Source of the DNA: Bacillota bacterium
Lineage (GTDB): Bacteria > Bacillota > Clostridia > Peptostreptococcales > Acidaminobacteraceae
Assembly (NCBI GenBank): GCA_025210655.1
Contig: JAOARG010000040.1
Coordinates: 1 to 64,000, forward strand
Reading direction: 5' to 3'
Length of the DNA stretch: 64,000 nt
The notes under the pieces are model-generated. The model was not told the DNA's origin. It did no database searches and was given only the letters and a program-made list of their open reading frames with translations. Below are positions 53,494 to 62,941 of the stretch, piece after piece; the stretch's first letter is position 1; each line of letters begins with the position of its first letter. Both the position numbers and the translations under genes were made by a program.

Positions 53494-54384
53494 ATGAAGG
53501 TTGGTTTTATTGGTTTAGGAGTAATGGGAAAGAGTATGGCAAAGAACGTACTAAAGGGTGGATATGAGCTTTGTGTATCTGATCTTAACAAGGATGCTGT
53601 TAAGGAACTTGTTGACATGGGTGCTGTAGAGAAGTCAAGTCCAAAAGAAATAGCAGAAGCTAGTGATGTAATATTATTATCATTACCTAATTCAGCTATA
53701 GTTGAAAAGGTTGTTCTTGGTGATAATGGTGTACTTGAAGGAGCGAAAGAAGGGGCTGTTATTGTAGACCTAAGTAGTATTACTCCAAAGACAATCCAAA
53801 ATATTGCTAGGGTTTCGGCAGAAAAAGGCGTTCACGTAATGGATGGACCAGTTAGTGGTGGTGCAGGTGGAGCTGAAAAGGGAACTCTTACAATTATGCT
53901 TGGAGGCTCTGAAGAAGTACTGGAGAAAGTTAGACCAGTAATGGAATGTATGGGAGATAAAATCAATTTAGTTGGAGATGTAGGTGCTGGAGATACGGTT
54001 AAGCTTGTAAACAACTTGTTACTTGGAGCTAATATGGTTGCTGTTTCTGAAGCTTTAGCACTGGGGGTTAAGGCAGGACTTAAGCCGGAAACTCTATATG
54101 AAATAATTAGCAAGAGTTCAGGTTCTTCATATGCACTTACTGCAAAATACAAGAACTACATTGCTAAAGGAAACATCGAGCCTGGATTCATGATAGATCT
54201 TCAGTATAAGGATTTACAACTTGCAATAGATACGGCTAAGGATTTAAAGGTACCTCTTACTATAGGAAATATGACACAGCAAATGTTTGAGATAGCTAGA
54301 GCAGAAGGATTTGGAAACAAAGATATTTCGGCAATGATCAGGGTATTTGAAAAGTGGAATGACATTAAAGTAAGAGAGGAATAG
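53494..54384 (+). CDS. hgd: 2-(hydroxymethyl)glutarate dehydrogenase
   Basis: 296 residues (ATG 53494; ATG 53491 is also possible) after AGGAGG. It is a beta-hydroxyacid dehydrogenase: NAD-binding GFIGLGVMG at the start, substrate motif DGPVSGGAGGAEKGTL, and the catalytic lysine in GDTVKLVNNLL. In the pathway it reduces 2-formylglutarate to 2-(hydroxymethyl)glutarate. Sequence alone would allow tartronate-semialdehyde or 3-hydroxyisobutyrate substrates; the gene cluster decides. First gene of the second sigma-54 operon. Confidence 0.9.
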   Translation: MKVGFIGLGVMGKSMAKNVLKGGYELCVSDLNKDAVKELVDMGAVEKSSPKEIAEASDVILLSLPNSAIVEKVVLGDNGVLEGAKEGAVIVDLSSITPKTIQNIARVSAEKGVHVMDGPVSGGAGGAEKGTLTIMLGGSEEVLEKVRPVMECMGDKINLVGDVGAGDTVKLVNNLLLGANMVAVSEALALGVKAGLKPETLYEIISKSSGSSYALTAKYKNYIAKGNIEPGFMIDLQYKDLQLAIDTAKDLKVPLTIGNMTQQMFEIARAEGFGNKDISAMIRVFEKWNDIKVREE

Positions 54385-54389
54385 ATAAT

Positions 54390-55796
54390 ATGAATCTAAA
54401 ACAATATATAGAAGAAAAAACACCAATGACCCTTGGGGAGATTTTCCAAGCATCAAGGGAATTTGATATGGATGTAATAGATGTAATTCTTGAAGAGTCA
54501 GTAATGCAGACGGGAGACAGTAAAGAGAAGATTGTTGATGACGCACTTAAGATGTTTGATCACAATCTTGAAGCTATAGAGCTTGGACTTACTACTGGAT
54601 CAAGTTTACTTCTTGGTACGATGGGTTCTCAGTTAAATGCTGTTGAAGGACCAAAACTTTTCAAGGATGAATTTATCGATAAGGCGCTTATGTATACATT
54701 GGCGGCTCAAGTTGGTAATCATGGAATAGGTCTTAATCCTTGTGCAGGTACAGGAGATTCTTGTCCTTACACAGGTTTTATAAAGGCTATGAAAGATGAA
54801 GGTTACGAAGAAGAAGTCATAGCAAAGACAGCATGTGTAATCTTAAAGGTTGGATCAATGTTCAGAGTGGGCAAGGTTACAACTGGATGTAACATGGAAG
54901 GTTTTGGAGCGGGGGCTGCGGCAATAGCTGCTGCAACTGTGCATATAAAAGGAGGAACTGCTGATGATATGGAGAAGGCAATGGTTCTTGCAATATCTCC
55001 AACGATAGCTGTTCCCTGTACACCAAGAGTAATGGTGCCAGCCTTGTGTGCGACTCACATTGGAGGTGCAATACTAATTGGAACAATGTCAGCTAATCTT
55101 GTGCTTAACACAAATTCAGAAGTAAATGTTCCAATTGATGTTATGTTGTCAATGGCAACAGAAGTACATCCTCTCTCAGGTAAACATATTGTACCTACTG
55201 TAGTTGAGTTCATGCAGCCTTTCTTCAAAACAAAAGAAGCTGTTGAAAGACTTATTGATGACAGTGTTAAAGAAGAGGAACAGAAGAAAATCAATGCTAC
55301 TCTAGAGAAATCTAAAGTGATAGCAAAGAAACTTGCTGTTGGATCTAAACCAATAACTCAGACTCTTGGAGAGGCTGTTGTTGGTGGATCAAGTCAGGCA
55401 GTTGGATCACCGACAAATACAGGTAGAATTGCCCATTATCTTGCTAAGGGTAAGATAAAGAAAGTAACAGTTGAACTTTATCCTGAATTATTTGCAAGAA
55501 GAGGTATTAATATACCTGGAACACTTATGGGAGCAGTATTTGGAGCTTCAACATCTGATGCAAAAATGTATAAGGAAGTAATGGGGGCTGTAGAGTCCTT
55601 GGGAATAGAGATTGATATCGTTAAGGGTGACGAATATCAAATACAGAAGGTAACTATAGAGACTGATCAAGGTGAAGTAATGGTAGATTCCCTTAATCGT
55701 GGTGGTGGAAGACTTGTTCTTAGGGATGCAAAACCATCTAGGGAAGAGGCTGTGAAAATTGCTAATGATCTTGGAATTGTTCTTGTAGAAGAATAG
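54390..55796 (+). CDS. hmd: 2-(hydroxymethyl)glutarate dehydratase, serine-dehydratase-like Fe-S protein
   Basis: 468 residues, related to the alpha chain of iron-sulphur L-serine dehydratases. Conserved cysteines occur in GLNPCAGTGDSCPYTG, VTTGCNMEGFGAG and VPCTPRVMVPALCATH and may hold a [4Fe-4S] cluster. The C terminus (GRIAHYLAKGKIKKVTVELYPELFARRG...) adds a domain not typical of single-function serine dehydratases. It should dehydrate 2-(hydroxymethyl)glutarate to 2-methyleneglutarate. GAGAGGAATAG precedes ATG. Confidence 0.85.
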   Translation: MNLKQYIEEKTPMTLGEIFQASREFDMDVIDVILEESVMQTGDSKEKIVDDALKMFDHNLEAIELGLTTGSSLLLGTMGSQLNAVEGPKLFKDEFIDKALMYTLAAQVGNHGIGLNPCAGTGDSCPYTGFIKAMKDEGYEEEVIAKTACVILKVGSMFRVGKVTTGCNMEGFGAGAAAIAAATVHIKGGTADDMEKAMVLAISPTIAVPCTPRVMVPALCATHIGGAILIGTMSANLVLNTNSEVNVPIDVMLSMATEVHPLSGKHIVPTVVEFMQPFFKTKEAVERLIDDSVKEEEQKKINATLEKSKVIAKKLAVGSKPITQTLGEAVVGGSSQAVGSPTNTGRIAHYLAKGKIKKVTVELYPELFARRGINIPGTLMGAVFGASTSDAKMYKEVMGAVESLGIEIDIVKGDEYQIQKVTIETDQGEVMVDSLNRGGGRLVLRDAKPSREEAVKIANDLGIVLVEE

Positions 55797-55809
55797 GAAG
55801 GGTGAAAAG

Positions 55810-57015
55810 ATGAACATTATTGAGAGAATAATTGCCGAAAAGGCTAATGTTGACACTGTTGTTGTGGGACAGGAACTGACAGTTGATGTTGATTTAGTAA
55901 TTGCCCACGATGTTACAGGACCAATAGCAATAGAGCAGTTTAAGAAAATTGGAGTTGATAAGGTATATGATGAAGAAAAAGTTGTATTTGTAATTGATCA
56001 TAACATACCTTGTGCATCAATAGATTCAAGGGTGCAACACAAAACACTTCAAGAATTTTCAAAGGATTTCGGTGCTAAGCTTTATGGAAAATCTGAAGGG
56101 GTTATTCATCAGGTAATTAGTGAAGATAAACTTTACAAAAAAGGAGACTTAATTGTAGGGGCAGATTCACATACTTGTACAGCTGGAGCTTATGGTGCAG
56201 TTGCAATACCAGTTGGATCAACTGAACTATCTGCTGTTATGGCACTAGGATCTTTAGATATTGAAGTGCCAGAAACTTATAGAATAAATGTAAATGGAAA
56301 ACTAAATCCTGGAGTATACGCAAAGGATATTATTCTTCATGTAATCGGTAAGTTTGGTACAAATGGATTTACTGATGATGCAGTAGTATTTTCAGGGGAT
56401 ACAATAAAGGCTCTTGATAATGAAGAAAAAATGACTATTTCAAACATGATGATTGAAATGGGAGTAATGATTGGTTATATAGATCAAGGTGATGAAGAAA
56501 TCGGTAAGGTTACAGATACTTATGAAATAGATGCATGTGATATAGTGCCTGTTGCAGCTTGTCCTTCATCTCCAGGGAATGTAAAGTCGATTAAAGAAGT
56601 TGAAGGTGTGAAAATCAATCAAGCTGTAATCGGATCATGTACAAATGGAAGATATTCAGATATGAAGATTGCTGCTGATGTAATTAAGGGTAGAAAAGTT
56701 GCGGACTATGTGAATCTTATAGTAGTGCCAGCTTCTAAAACTATTGCAGATAGAATGGATGCAGAAGGTCTTACTAAGATTTTCAGAGATGCAGGAGCTA
56801 TAGTAACAAATCCAGGATGTGGTCCATGCTTTGGTGCCCATCAGGGACTTCTTATAGAAGATGATGTAGCAATATCTACTACAAACAGAAACTTCCCAGG
56901 TAGGATGGGACATAAGGATGCAAGTATTTATCTAGCATCACCTAGGACTGTTGCAGAAAGTGCCGTGAACGGACATATTACTGTTCCGGGCACAGTTTGT
57001 TCACTGGAGGGATAA
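55810..57015 (+). CDS. dmdA: 2,3-dimethylmalate dehydratase, large subunit
   Basis: 401 residues of the LeuC/aconitase family. The cluster-binding cysteines are in GSCTNGRYSD and NPGCGPCFGAHQG, and DSHTCTAGAYGAVAIPVGSTE is the aconitase signature. It hydrates dimethylmaleate to (2R,3S)-2,3-dimethylmalate with DmdB. Isopropylmalate or homoaconitate enzymes look alike; no leucine genes are nearby and the pathway neighbours decide. Confidence 0.9.
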   Translation: MNIIERIIAEKANVDTVVVGQELTVDVDLVIAHDVTGPIAIEQFKKIGVDKVYDEEKVVFVIDHNIPCASIDSRVQHKTLQEFSKDFGAKLYGKSEGVIHQVISEDKLYKKGDLIVGADSHTCTAGAYGAVAIPVGSTELSAVMALGSLDIEVPETYRINVNGKLNPGVYAKDIILHVIGKFGTNGFTDDAVVFSGDTIKALDNEEKMTISNMMIEMGVMIGYIDQGDEEIGKVTDTYEIDACDIVPVAACPSSPGNVKSIKEVEGVKINQAVIGSCTNGRYSDMKIAADVIKGRKVADYVNLIVVPASKTIADRMDAEGLTKIFRDAGAIVTNPGCGPCFGAHQGLLIEDDVAISTTNRNFPGRMGHKDASIYLASPRTVAESAVNGHITVPGTVCSLEG

Positions 57016-57016
57016 T

Positions 57017-57535
57017 ATGGAGATATTAAAAGGCAGAGGCTTTATGCTGAATGAAAATGTTGATACAGATCAGATTCTTCCGGGATTCGCAATGTCTTAT
57101 CCAGTTGAAGAACTTAAAAAAGTAACACTAAGTGGTAGTATTATTCCTGATTTTTCTCAAAAAGTTAATACGGGAGATTTAATTATTGCAGACGACAACT
57201 TTGGTTGTGGATCAAGTAGAGAACAGGCACCGGTAGCATTAAAGAGTTCTGGAGTGAGTGTTGTTGTTGCTGCATCCTTTGCTAGAATTTTTAGAAGAAA
57301 TGCTATAAACATCGGACTACCAGTAATTACTTGTGACTATATAGAAGAAATAAAGGCAGATGCCAATGATGGGGATGCTTTTTCAGTAGATGTTGAAGAG
57401 GGAGTTATTAAGAATATAAGACTTGATAAGGAATATAAGCTAAATAAACTTTCTGAAACAACACTTGATACCCTTAGAGAAGGCGGATTAATAAACAAAG
57501 TGAGAAAAATTCTTAAAGAAAGAGGTGCACTTTAA
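57017..57535 (+). CDS. dmdB: 2,3-dimethylmalate dehydratase, small subunit
   Basis: 172 residues, LeuD-type swivel domain. [13 protein letters not shown] at the start, [18 protein letters not shown] and [17 protein letters not shown] are conserved substrate-site segments. It starts one base after dmdA and overlaps mgm by one base, so it is tightly coupled to both. Confidence 0.92.
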   Translation: MEILKGRGFMLNENVDTDQILPGFAMSYPVEELKKVTLSGSIIPDFSQKVNTGDLIIADDNFGCGSSREQAPVALKSSGVSVVVAASFARIFRRNAINIGLPVITCDYIEEIKADANDGDAFSVDVEEGVIKNIRLDKEYKLNKLSETTLDTLREGGLINKVRKILKERGAL

Positions 57536-59394
57536 TGATCAAGGCAAGACCTAATACTGAAAGAATTATACGTGAAGATATAGAAACTATTAAAGCGTAT
57601 GAGAAGGCATACGGAGTTAAGATGCCTTATATAGATGATAATGGGGATGTAAAGGGTTTACCTGAAGCATATCCAAGAGTTGTAGCAGGTGTAGAAAGAA
57701 GTGGATACAGACTTGCTGAATTAGGTAGAAAAGCAGTTAGGGAAGGTGTTCCGGTACTTAACCCAATACTAGGTAGAAATACATCTGAAGAAACTTTCAA
57801 TGAGTCACAGCATATGTATGAGATGGCAGAAAAACTAGGGGTTACATTATTCCAGTTTGTTCATTCAGAGGCAACTAGACACATTGATCCACTTGATGGT
57901 ATAGAGCTTATTGAGCAGTCAAGGGGTAAAGGTGGAATTACTCCTAGGGGAGAAAGAGAATTTGTTGAAATGGGTGGTGGTAAAGATCATCCGATTAGAA
58001 TTAATGCAACAGGAGATACTACTCACCTAAATGTAATAAATGCTTTAATAGCAGGATTCGATGGAACTGATATTGGACCAGTTGTACACGTTCACTTTGG
58101 TGGTAGAGGAATCCATGATTTTAAGACAAAGGTTGTAAATGGATACAAGGCTGTACAGATTTGTGCGGAGAATAATATATTCATGCAGTTGGATACACAC
58201 AAGCATATTAACAATATCATGGGTACTGATGGAATGGCCCTTGCAATGTGTCTTCTTTCTGAAGGACTTGCAGTACATGCAGGAGCAGATTCAGCTTTAA
58301 GTGCTATTCAGATGAATGTTGGTGGAATTAATATTCTTGCAGACTTAGCAGTTGTTAAGGCATTCAGGGATACAATCTGGTCTGAGTTTATTATCGCGGT
58401 TCCAGAAACATTCCAAAACCCTCCTGGGGACTTAATTGCTGAGCAGGCTCACTTTGCTAGAATGGCTGTTAGTGCAAAACTTGCAGGAGCTAACTTCTAT
58501 AGACCTAAGGCTGCTGAAAATGTTGGTATACCAACAGGTGAGTCTATGGCAAAGGCTATTTGGGCTTCGCAAAATGTATTTGAAAATACAGTAAATGTTA
58601 ATATAAATGATCCATATATTGAAGAACGAAAAAGACAAATTCAGATGGAAGCAATGGCTGTACTTACAGCAGCTCTTAAGAGAGAAGAAATGCTTAAGCC
58701 TGAAGACATAACACCAGAATTCTGGTTACAGTACAATGATCTTGAGTTAATCGAACTTATTGTTGAAGCTGGTAAAGGTGGAATTCTTGATACACCTAGA
58801 GCCGGTGGATGGGATCTAAAGAGATTTGTTAAGACAAATAGAGATAAAGATGGAATCAGAAGATATCTTCCAGGATACACGCCACTTGGAGTAAATGAAG
58901 AATTCATGCCTATAACTAAGGAAGATGTTGAAGCTCCACAAGACTATGAAATAGTAGAAAAAGAGAAAGTAGTTCTGGCAACAGTTGGAGCTGATGCCCA
59001 TGTAGTTGGAATAAATATGGTTAAAGAAGCTATTCAGAAAGCAGGATATGAAGTAATCTTCTTAAGAGGTATGAACTTGCCAGAAACTATTGCTGAGGTT
59101 GCTGCAGAGACTAAAGCTAGTGTGGTAGGTGTAAGTAACCTTCTTGGATTAGGATTAACTTTATTCCCAAGGGTTGGAAAGAGACTTGAAGAGCTTGGTA
59201 TGAGAGATGATGTAGTATTCTTTGCAGGTGGAAGAATTGCAGAGAAAGAAGAAGAACATGCAATGTTTGAAAAGAAAATGAAGGAAGAGGGAACTGGGTT
59301 CTTAGGAGTTGATAATTTCTTTGGACCGGGAACTGATCTTGATGAATGTGTTGCATGGATGAAGCAGGCTATAGAAAGTAAAAAAAATAAATAA
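57535..59394 (+). CDS. mgm: 2-methyleneglutarate mutase, adenosylcobalamin-dependent
   Basis: 619 residues. The N-terminal part is the catalytic barrel region with a long conserved core ([34 protein letters not shown]). The C-terminal domain (about 480-619) binds B12: DAHVVG gives the D-x-H-x-x-G histidine ligand, followed by [15 protein letters not shown] and FFAGGRI. It carries out the carbon-skeleton rearrangement of 2-methyleneglutarate to 3-methylitaconate. Single-chain, unlike glutamate mutase. Confidence 0.93.
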   Translation: MIKARPNTERIIREDIETIKAYEKAYGVKMPYIDDNGDVKGLPEAYPRVVAGVERSGYRLAELGRKAVREGVPVLNPILGRNTSEETFNESQHMYEMAEKLGVTLFQFVHSEATRHIDPLDGIELIEQSRGKGGITPRGEREFVEMGGGKDHPIRINATGDTTHLNVINALIAGFDGTDIGPVVHVHFGGRGIHDFKTKVVNGYKAVQICAENNIFMQLDTHKHINNIMGTDGMALAMCLLSEGLAVHAGADSALSAIQMNVGGINILADLAVVKAFRDTIWSEFIIAVPETFQNPPGDLIAEQAHFARMAVSAKLAGANFYRPKAAENVGIPTGESMAKAIWASQNVFENTVNVNINDPYIEERKRQIQMEAMAVLTAALKREEMLKPEDITPEFWLQYNDLELIELIVEAGKGGILDTPRAGGWDLKRFVKTNRDKDGIRRYLPGYTPLGVNEEFMPITKEDVEAPQDYEIVEKEKVVLATVGADAHVVGINMVKEAIQKAGYEVIFLRGMNLPETIAEVAAETKASVVGVSNLLGLGLTLFPRVGKRLEELGMRDDVVFFAGGRIAEKEEEHAMFEKKMKEEGTGFLGVDNFFGPGTDLDECVAWMKQAIESKKNK

Positions 59395-59418
59395 ATTGCT
59401 TTAAAGGGAGGCTTTTTG

Positions 59419-60564
59419 ATGGCTCAGAATAAGACAAGAGTTGTAATAATGAGAGCAGGTACAAGTAAGGGTATATTCATAAATGAAAAGGACCTGCCAA
59501 AGGATAAGGCAAAAAGGGATGAGGAGATTTTAAAGATTTTCGGAAGTCCTGATGTAAGACAAATCGATGGTTTAGGTGGAGCTGATCCCCTAACAAGTAA
59601 GTTGGCAATAATTGGACCATCTACAAGAGAAGATGCGGATGTAGATTATACTTTTGCTCAAGTATCTTATGTAGCACCAACAATTGATTATTCAGGAAAC
59701 TGTGGAAACATTTCTTCAGGTGTTGGGCCATATGCAATAGATGAGGGAATGGTAGAAGTAAAAGAACCATACACAACTGTTAGGGTTCACAATACAAACA
59801 CAGGTAAAATTCTTGTAGAAAAAGTAGCAGTTGAAGATGGTGTTGCTATGGTTGATGGTGACTATAGAATAGCAGGTGTACCTGGAACTGGTTCTGAAAT
59901 TTCAATTGATTTTTCAGATACAGCAGGGGCTAGGACTGGAAAACTTCTTCCTACTGGAAATCCAGTAGATAAGATGGAAGTAACAGGTTTTGGAACTTTA
60001 GATGTTTCAATAGTTGATGCAGCAAATCCTGTAGTCTTTGTAAGAGCAAAGGATTTAGGCCTTACAGGAATTGAAACTCCAGCTCAAATAGATGAAAATA
60101 AAGAAATGCTAGCTACTCTTGAAGAAATAAGAGCTAAGGCAACTGTAGCTATGGGGATTGTAGATAAGTGGGAAGATGCAGTTAAGGTATCCCCAGCATT
60201 CCCTATGATTGCTTTTGTATCTCCAGCAAATAATTATGAAGATTTTACAACTGGAAAAGCTATAAGTGAAGATGAAATTGATTTTGTGTCAAGACTTATG
60301 TTTATGCAGGTTGTTCATAAGACTTATGCTGGTACAGCAACAATCTGTACTGGGGCAGCAGCTAGAATATCAGGTACTTTAGTTAACGAAGCAATGGAAG
60401 CTAAGGATAGAGGAAAAAATGACATTATAAATATTGGACATCCAGCAGGAAAGATTCAGATAGATGTAGCTGCAAGTGTAGAAGGTGACACTTACAAGCT
60501 TGAAAAAGCAGCTATAAGTAGAACTGCAAGAAGAATTATGGATGGATATTGTTATACAAAGTAG
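59419..60564 (+). CDS. mii: 3-methylitaconate delta-isomerase
   Basis: 381 residues from ATG 59419 after GGGAGGC. It belongs to the PrpF family with a diaminopimelate-epimerase-like fold: MRAGTSKGIFI, GGADPLTSKLAI, and DYSGNCGNISSGVGPYAID. It isomerises 3-methylitaconate to 2,3-dimethylmaleate. Methylaconitate isomerase (PrpF) is the close alternative; position after mgm supports Mii. Confidence 0.92.
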   Translation: MAQNKTRVVIMRAGTSKGIFINEKDLPKDKAKRDEEILKIFGSPDVRQIDGLGGADPLTSKLAIIGPSTREDADVDYTFAQVSYVAPTIDYSGNCGNISSGVGPYAIDEGMVEVKEPYTTVRVHNTNTGKILVEKVAVEDGVAMVDGDYRIAGVPGTGSEISIDFSDTAGARTGKLLPTGNPVDKMEVTGFGTLDVSIVDAANPVVFVRAKDLGLTGIETPAQIDENKEMLATLEEIRAKATVAMGIVDKWEDAVKVSPAFPMIAFVSPANNYEDFTTGKAISEDEIDFVSRLMFMQVVHKTYAGTATICTGAAARISGTLVNEAMEAKDRGKNDIINIGHPAGKIQIDVAASVEGDTYKLEKAAISRTARRIMDGYCYTK

Positions 60565-60579
60565 AAAGAAGGTAATATT

Positions 60580-61995
60580 GTGCCAAAGTATGATTATCTA
60601 GTAATTGATGTTGGAAGCACCTTTACAAAACAGCGTCTTTTTAAAGATGGAAGACTAGTTGCAACAGTTCAATCCCCTACAACAGTAAAAAATGTTTATG
60701 AAGGGATTGATCTAGGACGAAAAAAGATGATTGAGCAGCTGGGTGTTGAAAAAATTCAGGTTGATGAAATTCTTGCTTCGAGCAGTGCTGCTGGTGGCCT
60801 AAGAATGGTAGCTATGGGTTACATGATTAGGGTTACAGCAAAGGCGGCAAAAGAGGTAGCTATGAATTCGGGATCTAAGATATTAGAGATTATTTCCAAT
60901 GAAAATCTTCCAGATTACAGGGTGCAGATTCTTAAGGAAATTAATCCAGATATTATTCTTTTGGCAGGTGGTACAGATTTTGGCGATGAGACATCTATAA
61001 TCGAAAATGCACATCTTATCGTTGAAAGTGGTGTTAGTAGTTTTGTGGTAGTTGCAGGGAATGTTAAGGCTCAAGCTACTGTGGCAGGTATCTTGAGAGA
61101 GGGTGAAATATCTCATATTAGGGTTCCGAATATTATGCCTACCATCCATGAATTAAGAGTTAAAGAATCAAGAGATGCTATTCACAGGGAGTTTATTAGA
61201 CAGATAACCAAAGCTAAAGGACTTAGAATGCTTCAGGAAGAATTGACCACTGATAAAGTAATCCCTACTCCAGGGGCAGTTCTTCTAGGGGCAGAGATCC
61301 TTGCAAAGGGTGTCTATTCCCATGAGGGTATCGGTGATTGTGTAATAATAGATTTAGGTGGGGCTACAACTGATGTACATTCAGTTATTCCCCACTTGGA
61401 GAATCTTGAAAATGAAGAAATAGGACTTATTGTAAATAATGAAAAACAGGTTTCTTTTAGAACTGTAGAAGGAAATCTAGGTATGAGGGTAAGTGCTAAA
61501 GGTATCCTTGAAACAGTAAATCCTATGGAAATATTTAAAAAGAATGATTTAAAAGACATGGATCTTTTAGACAGATTTATGAATTATGTTGACAGAATAG
61601 ATGAAAATCCAGAGTTAGTTGCTTCAGATGAAGAGGAGTACATGTTTGATACTCTTTTAGCTAAAACGGCAGTAGAAGTTGCCTTAAAAAGACATGCAGG
61701 CTATATATCTCAGAATGTTGATCCAGTAAGGGGAATTGTTCCGGGAATGCCTGTGGGAAGAGATTTAAGGTATGTAAAAACAATAATTGGTGTTGGGGGA
61801 ATATTCGCCCATAGAAGTGCAGAGTCTGGGGAAGAAATAATAAAATCTGCCCTTGTCAATCCTGGAGTATCATTACTTCCCAAAGAAGCTAAAGTAATAA
61901 TAGATCAAAATTATTTATTATTTACTTCTGGAGTTATAGCACAGCTAAATGAAAACTATGGATTTGAAGTATTAAAAAATGAATTTAAAATATAG
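60580..61995 (+). CDS. GlmL/MutL-type reactivation protein for the B12 mutase
   Basis: 471 residues from GTG 60580 after AGAAAGAAGG. An actin-like ATPase fold is visible: phosphate 1 motif VIDVGSTFTKQRLF at the start, a second DLGGATTDVHSV near residue 260, and GVGGIFAHR in the C-terminal part. Relatives GlmL/MutL accompany glutamate mutase and are thought to exchange damaged cobalamin. Here it most likely serves Mgm, two genes upstream. Not an enzyme of the pathway itself. Confidence 0.85.
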   Translation: MPKYDYLVIDVGSTFTKQRLFKDGRLVATVQSPTTVKNVYEGIDLGRKKMIEQLGVEKIQVDEILASSSAAGGLRMVAMGYMIRVTAKAAKEVAMNSGSKILEIISNENLPDYRVQILKEINPDIILLAGGTDFGDETSIIENAHLIVESGVSSFVVVAGNVKAQATVAGILREGEISHIRVPNIMPTIHELRVKESRDAIHREFIRQITKAKGLRMLQEELTTDKVIPTPGAVLLGAEILAKGVYSHEGIGDCVIIDLGGATTDVHSVIPHLENLENEEIGLIVNNEKQVSFRTVEGNLGMRVSAKGILETVNPMEIFKKNDLKDMDLLDRFMNYVDRIDENPELVASDEEEYMFDTLLAKTAVEVALKRHAGYISQNVDPVRGIVPGMPVGRDLRYVKTIIGVGGIFAHRSAESGEEIIKSALVNPGVSLLPKEAKVIIDQNYLLFTSGVIAQLNENYGFEVLKNEFKI

Positions 61996-62007
61996 GAGGA
62001 ATTACCA

Positions 62008-62877
62008 ATGAAAGCGACAGCAAAATTAAGAGAGTTAATTAAAAACAAAGAGATATTAGTAGCACCAGGAGCTCATGACGCCCTTACAGCAAGAGTAATC
62101 GAGAAGACTGGATTCAATGCAGTTTATATGACAGGATATGGACAGGCTGCAAGTGCATTAGGAAAGCCAGATATCGGTCTTCTTTCAATGACAGAGATGC
62201 TAGATAGAGCTAGAAAATTAGTTAGCGCTGTAGATATTCCAGTAATTGCAGATGCTGATACAGGTTTTGGAAACGCTATCACAGTTATGAGAACTGTTGA
62301 AGAGTATGAGGCAGCAGGTGTTGCAGCAATTCAGCTTGAGGACCAAGTAGCTCCTAAAAGATGTGGACACATGGTTGGAAGAAAAGTTATTCCAATGGAG
62401 GAAATGGTAGGTAAAATCAAAGCTGCTAAGGCTGCTAGAAAAGATCCAGATCTTATGATTATTGCCCGTACAGATGCAAGAACAGTTCATGGTCTTGATG
62501 AAGCTTTAAAGAGAGCTAAGGCTTATGAAGCTGCTGGAGCAGATATTATTTTCGTAGAGTCTGTAGAATCTGTTGAAGAAATGAAAAAAGTACATGAAGT
62601 GATGGAAATACCTTCATTAGCAAACATGGTTGAGGGGGGAAGAACACCTCTTCTTAAGAATCAAGAACTTGAGAACCTTGGATACAGTTTAGTAATTTAT
62701 CCAACAGCATCAACTTATGTTGCGTCAAAAGCTATGTTTACTTTAATGAATCAACTTAAGGATGATAACACTACAGAAACTTTCATGGACAATATGATTA
62801 CATTTAGTGAGTTTAATACTTTAGTTGGTTTAGATGAGTTTGCTCAATTAGAAGAAGAGTATGTTGTAGAAGATTAA
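62008..62877 (+). CDS. dml: 2,3-dimethylmalate lyase
   Basis: 289 residues of the isocitrate lyase/PEP mutase family. The active-site loop reads PKRCGHMVG (near residues 116-124), containing the catalytic cysteine of C-C lyases; DADTGFGNAITVMRTVEEYEAAG and ARTDARTVHG bind magnesium and substrate. It splits 2,3-dimethylmalate into propionate and pyruvate, the last dedicated step. Methylisocitrate lyase is the nearest alternative. TAGGAGGAATTACC precedes ATG. Confidence 0.92.
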   Translation: MKATAKLRELIKNKEILVAPGAHDALTARVIEKTGFNAVYMTGYGQAASALGKPDIGLLSMTEMLDRARKLVSAVDIPVIADADTGFGNAITVMRTVEEYEAAGVAAIQLEDQVAPKRCGHMVGRKVIPMEEMVGKIKAAKAARKDPDLMIIARTDARTVHGLDEALKRAKAYEAAGADIIFVESVESVEEMKKVHEVMEIPSLANMVEGGRTPLLKNQELENLGYSLVIYPTASTYVASKAMFTLMNQLKDDNTTETFMDNMITFSEFNTLVGLDEFAQLEEEYVVED

Positions 62878-62888
62878 TATTCAGAGTT

Positions 62889-62912
62889 GGGAAGGCCCTA
62901 ATGGGCTTTCCC
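62889..62912 (+). other. Hairpin between dml and ena
   Basis: GGGAAGGCCC-TAAT-GGGCTTTCCC, a 10-bp stem with one G-T pair. No T-run follows, so it may act as an mRNA stabiliser or processing site inside the operon. Confidence 0.55.
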
Positions 62913-62941
62913 TATATGATAATGAATTGGGGGAGATTTTT

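Noticed and set aside
54390..55796. L-serine dehydratase
   Set aside because: Related in sequence, but its place between hgd and dmdA and its extra C-terminal region fit 2-(hydroxymethyl)glutarate dehydratase.
55810..57535. Leucine biosynthesis leuC-leuD
   Set aside because: No other leucine genes are present; the pair is coupled to the methyleneglutarate mutase gene.
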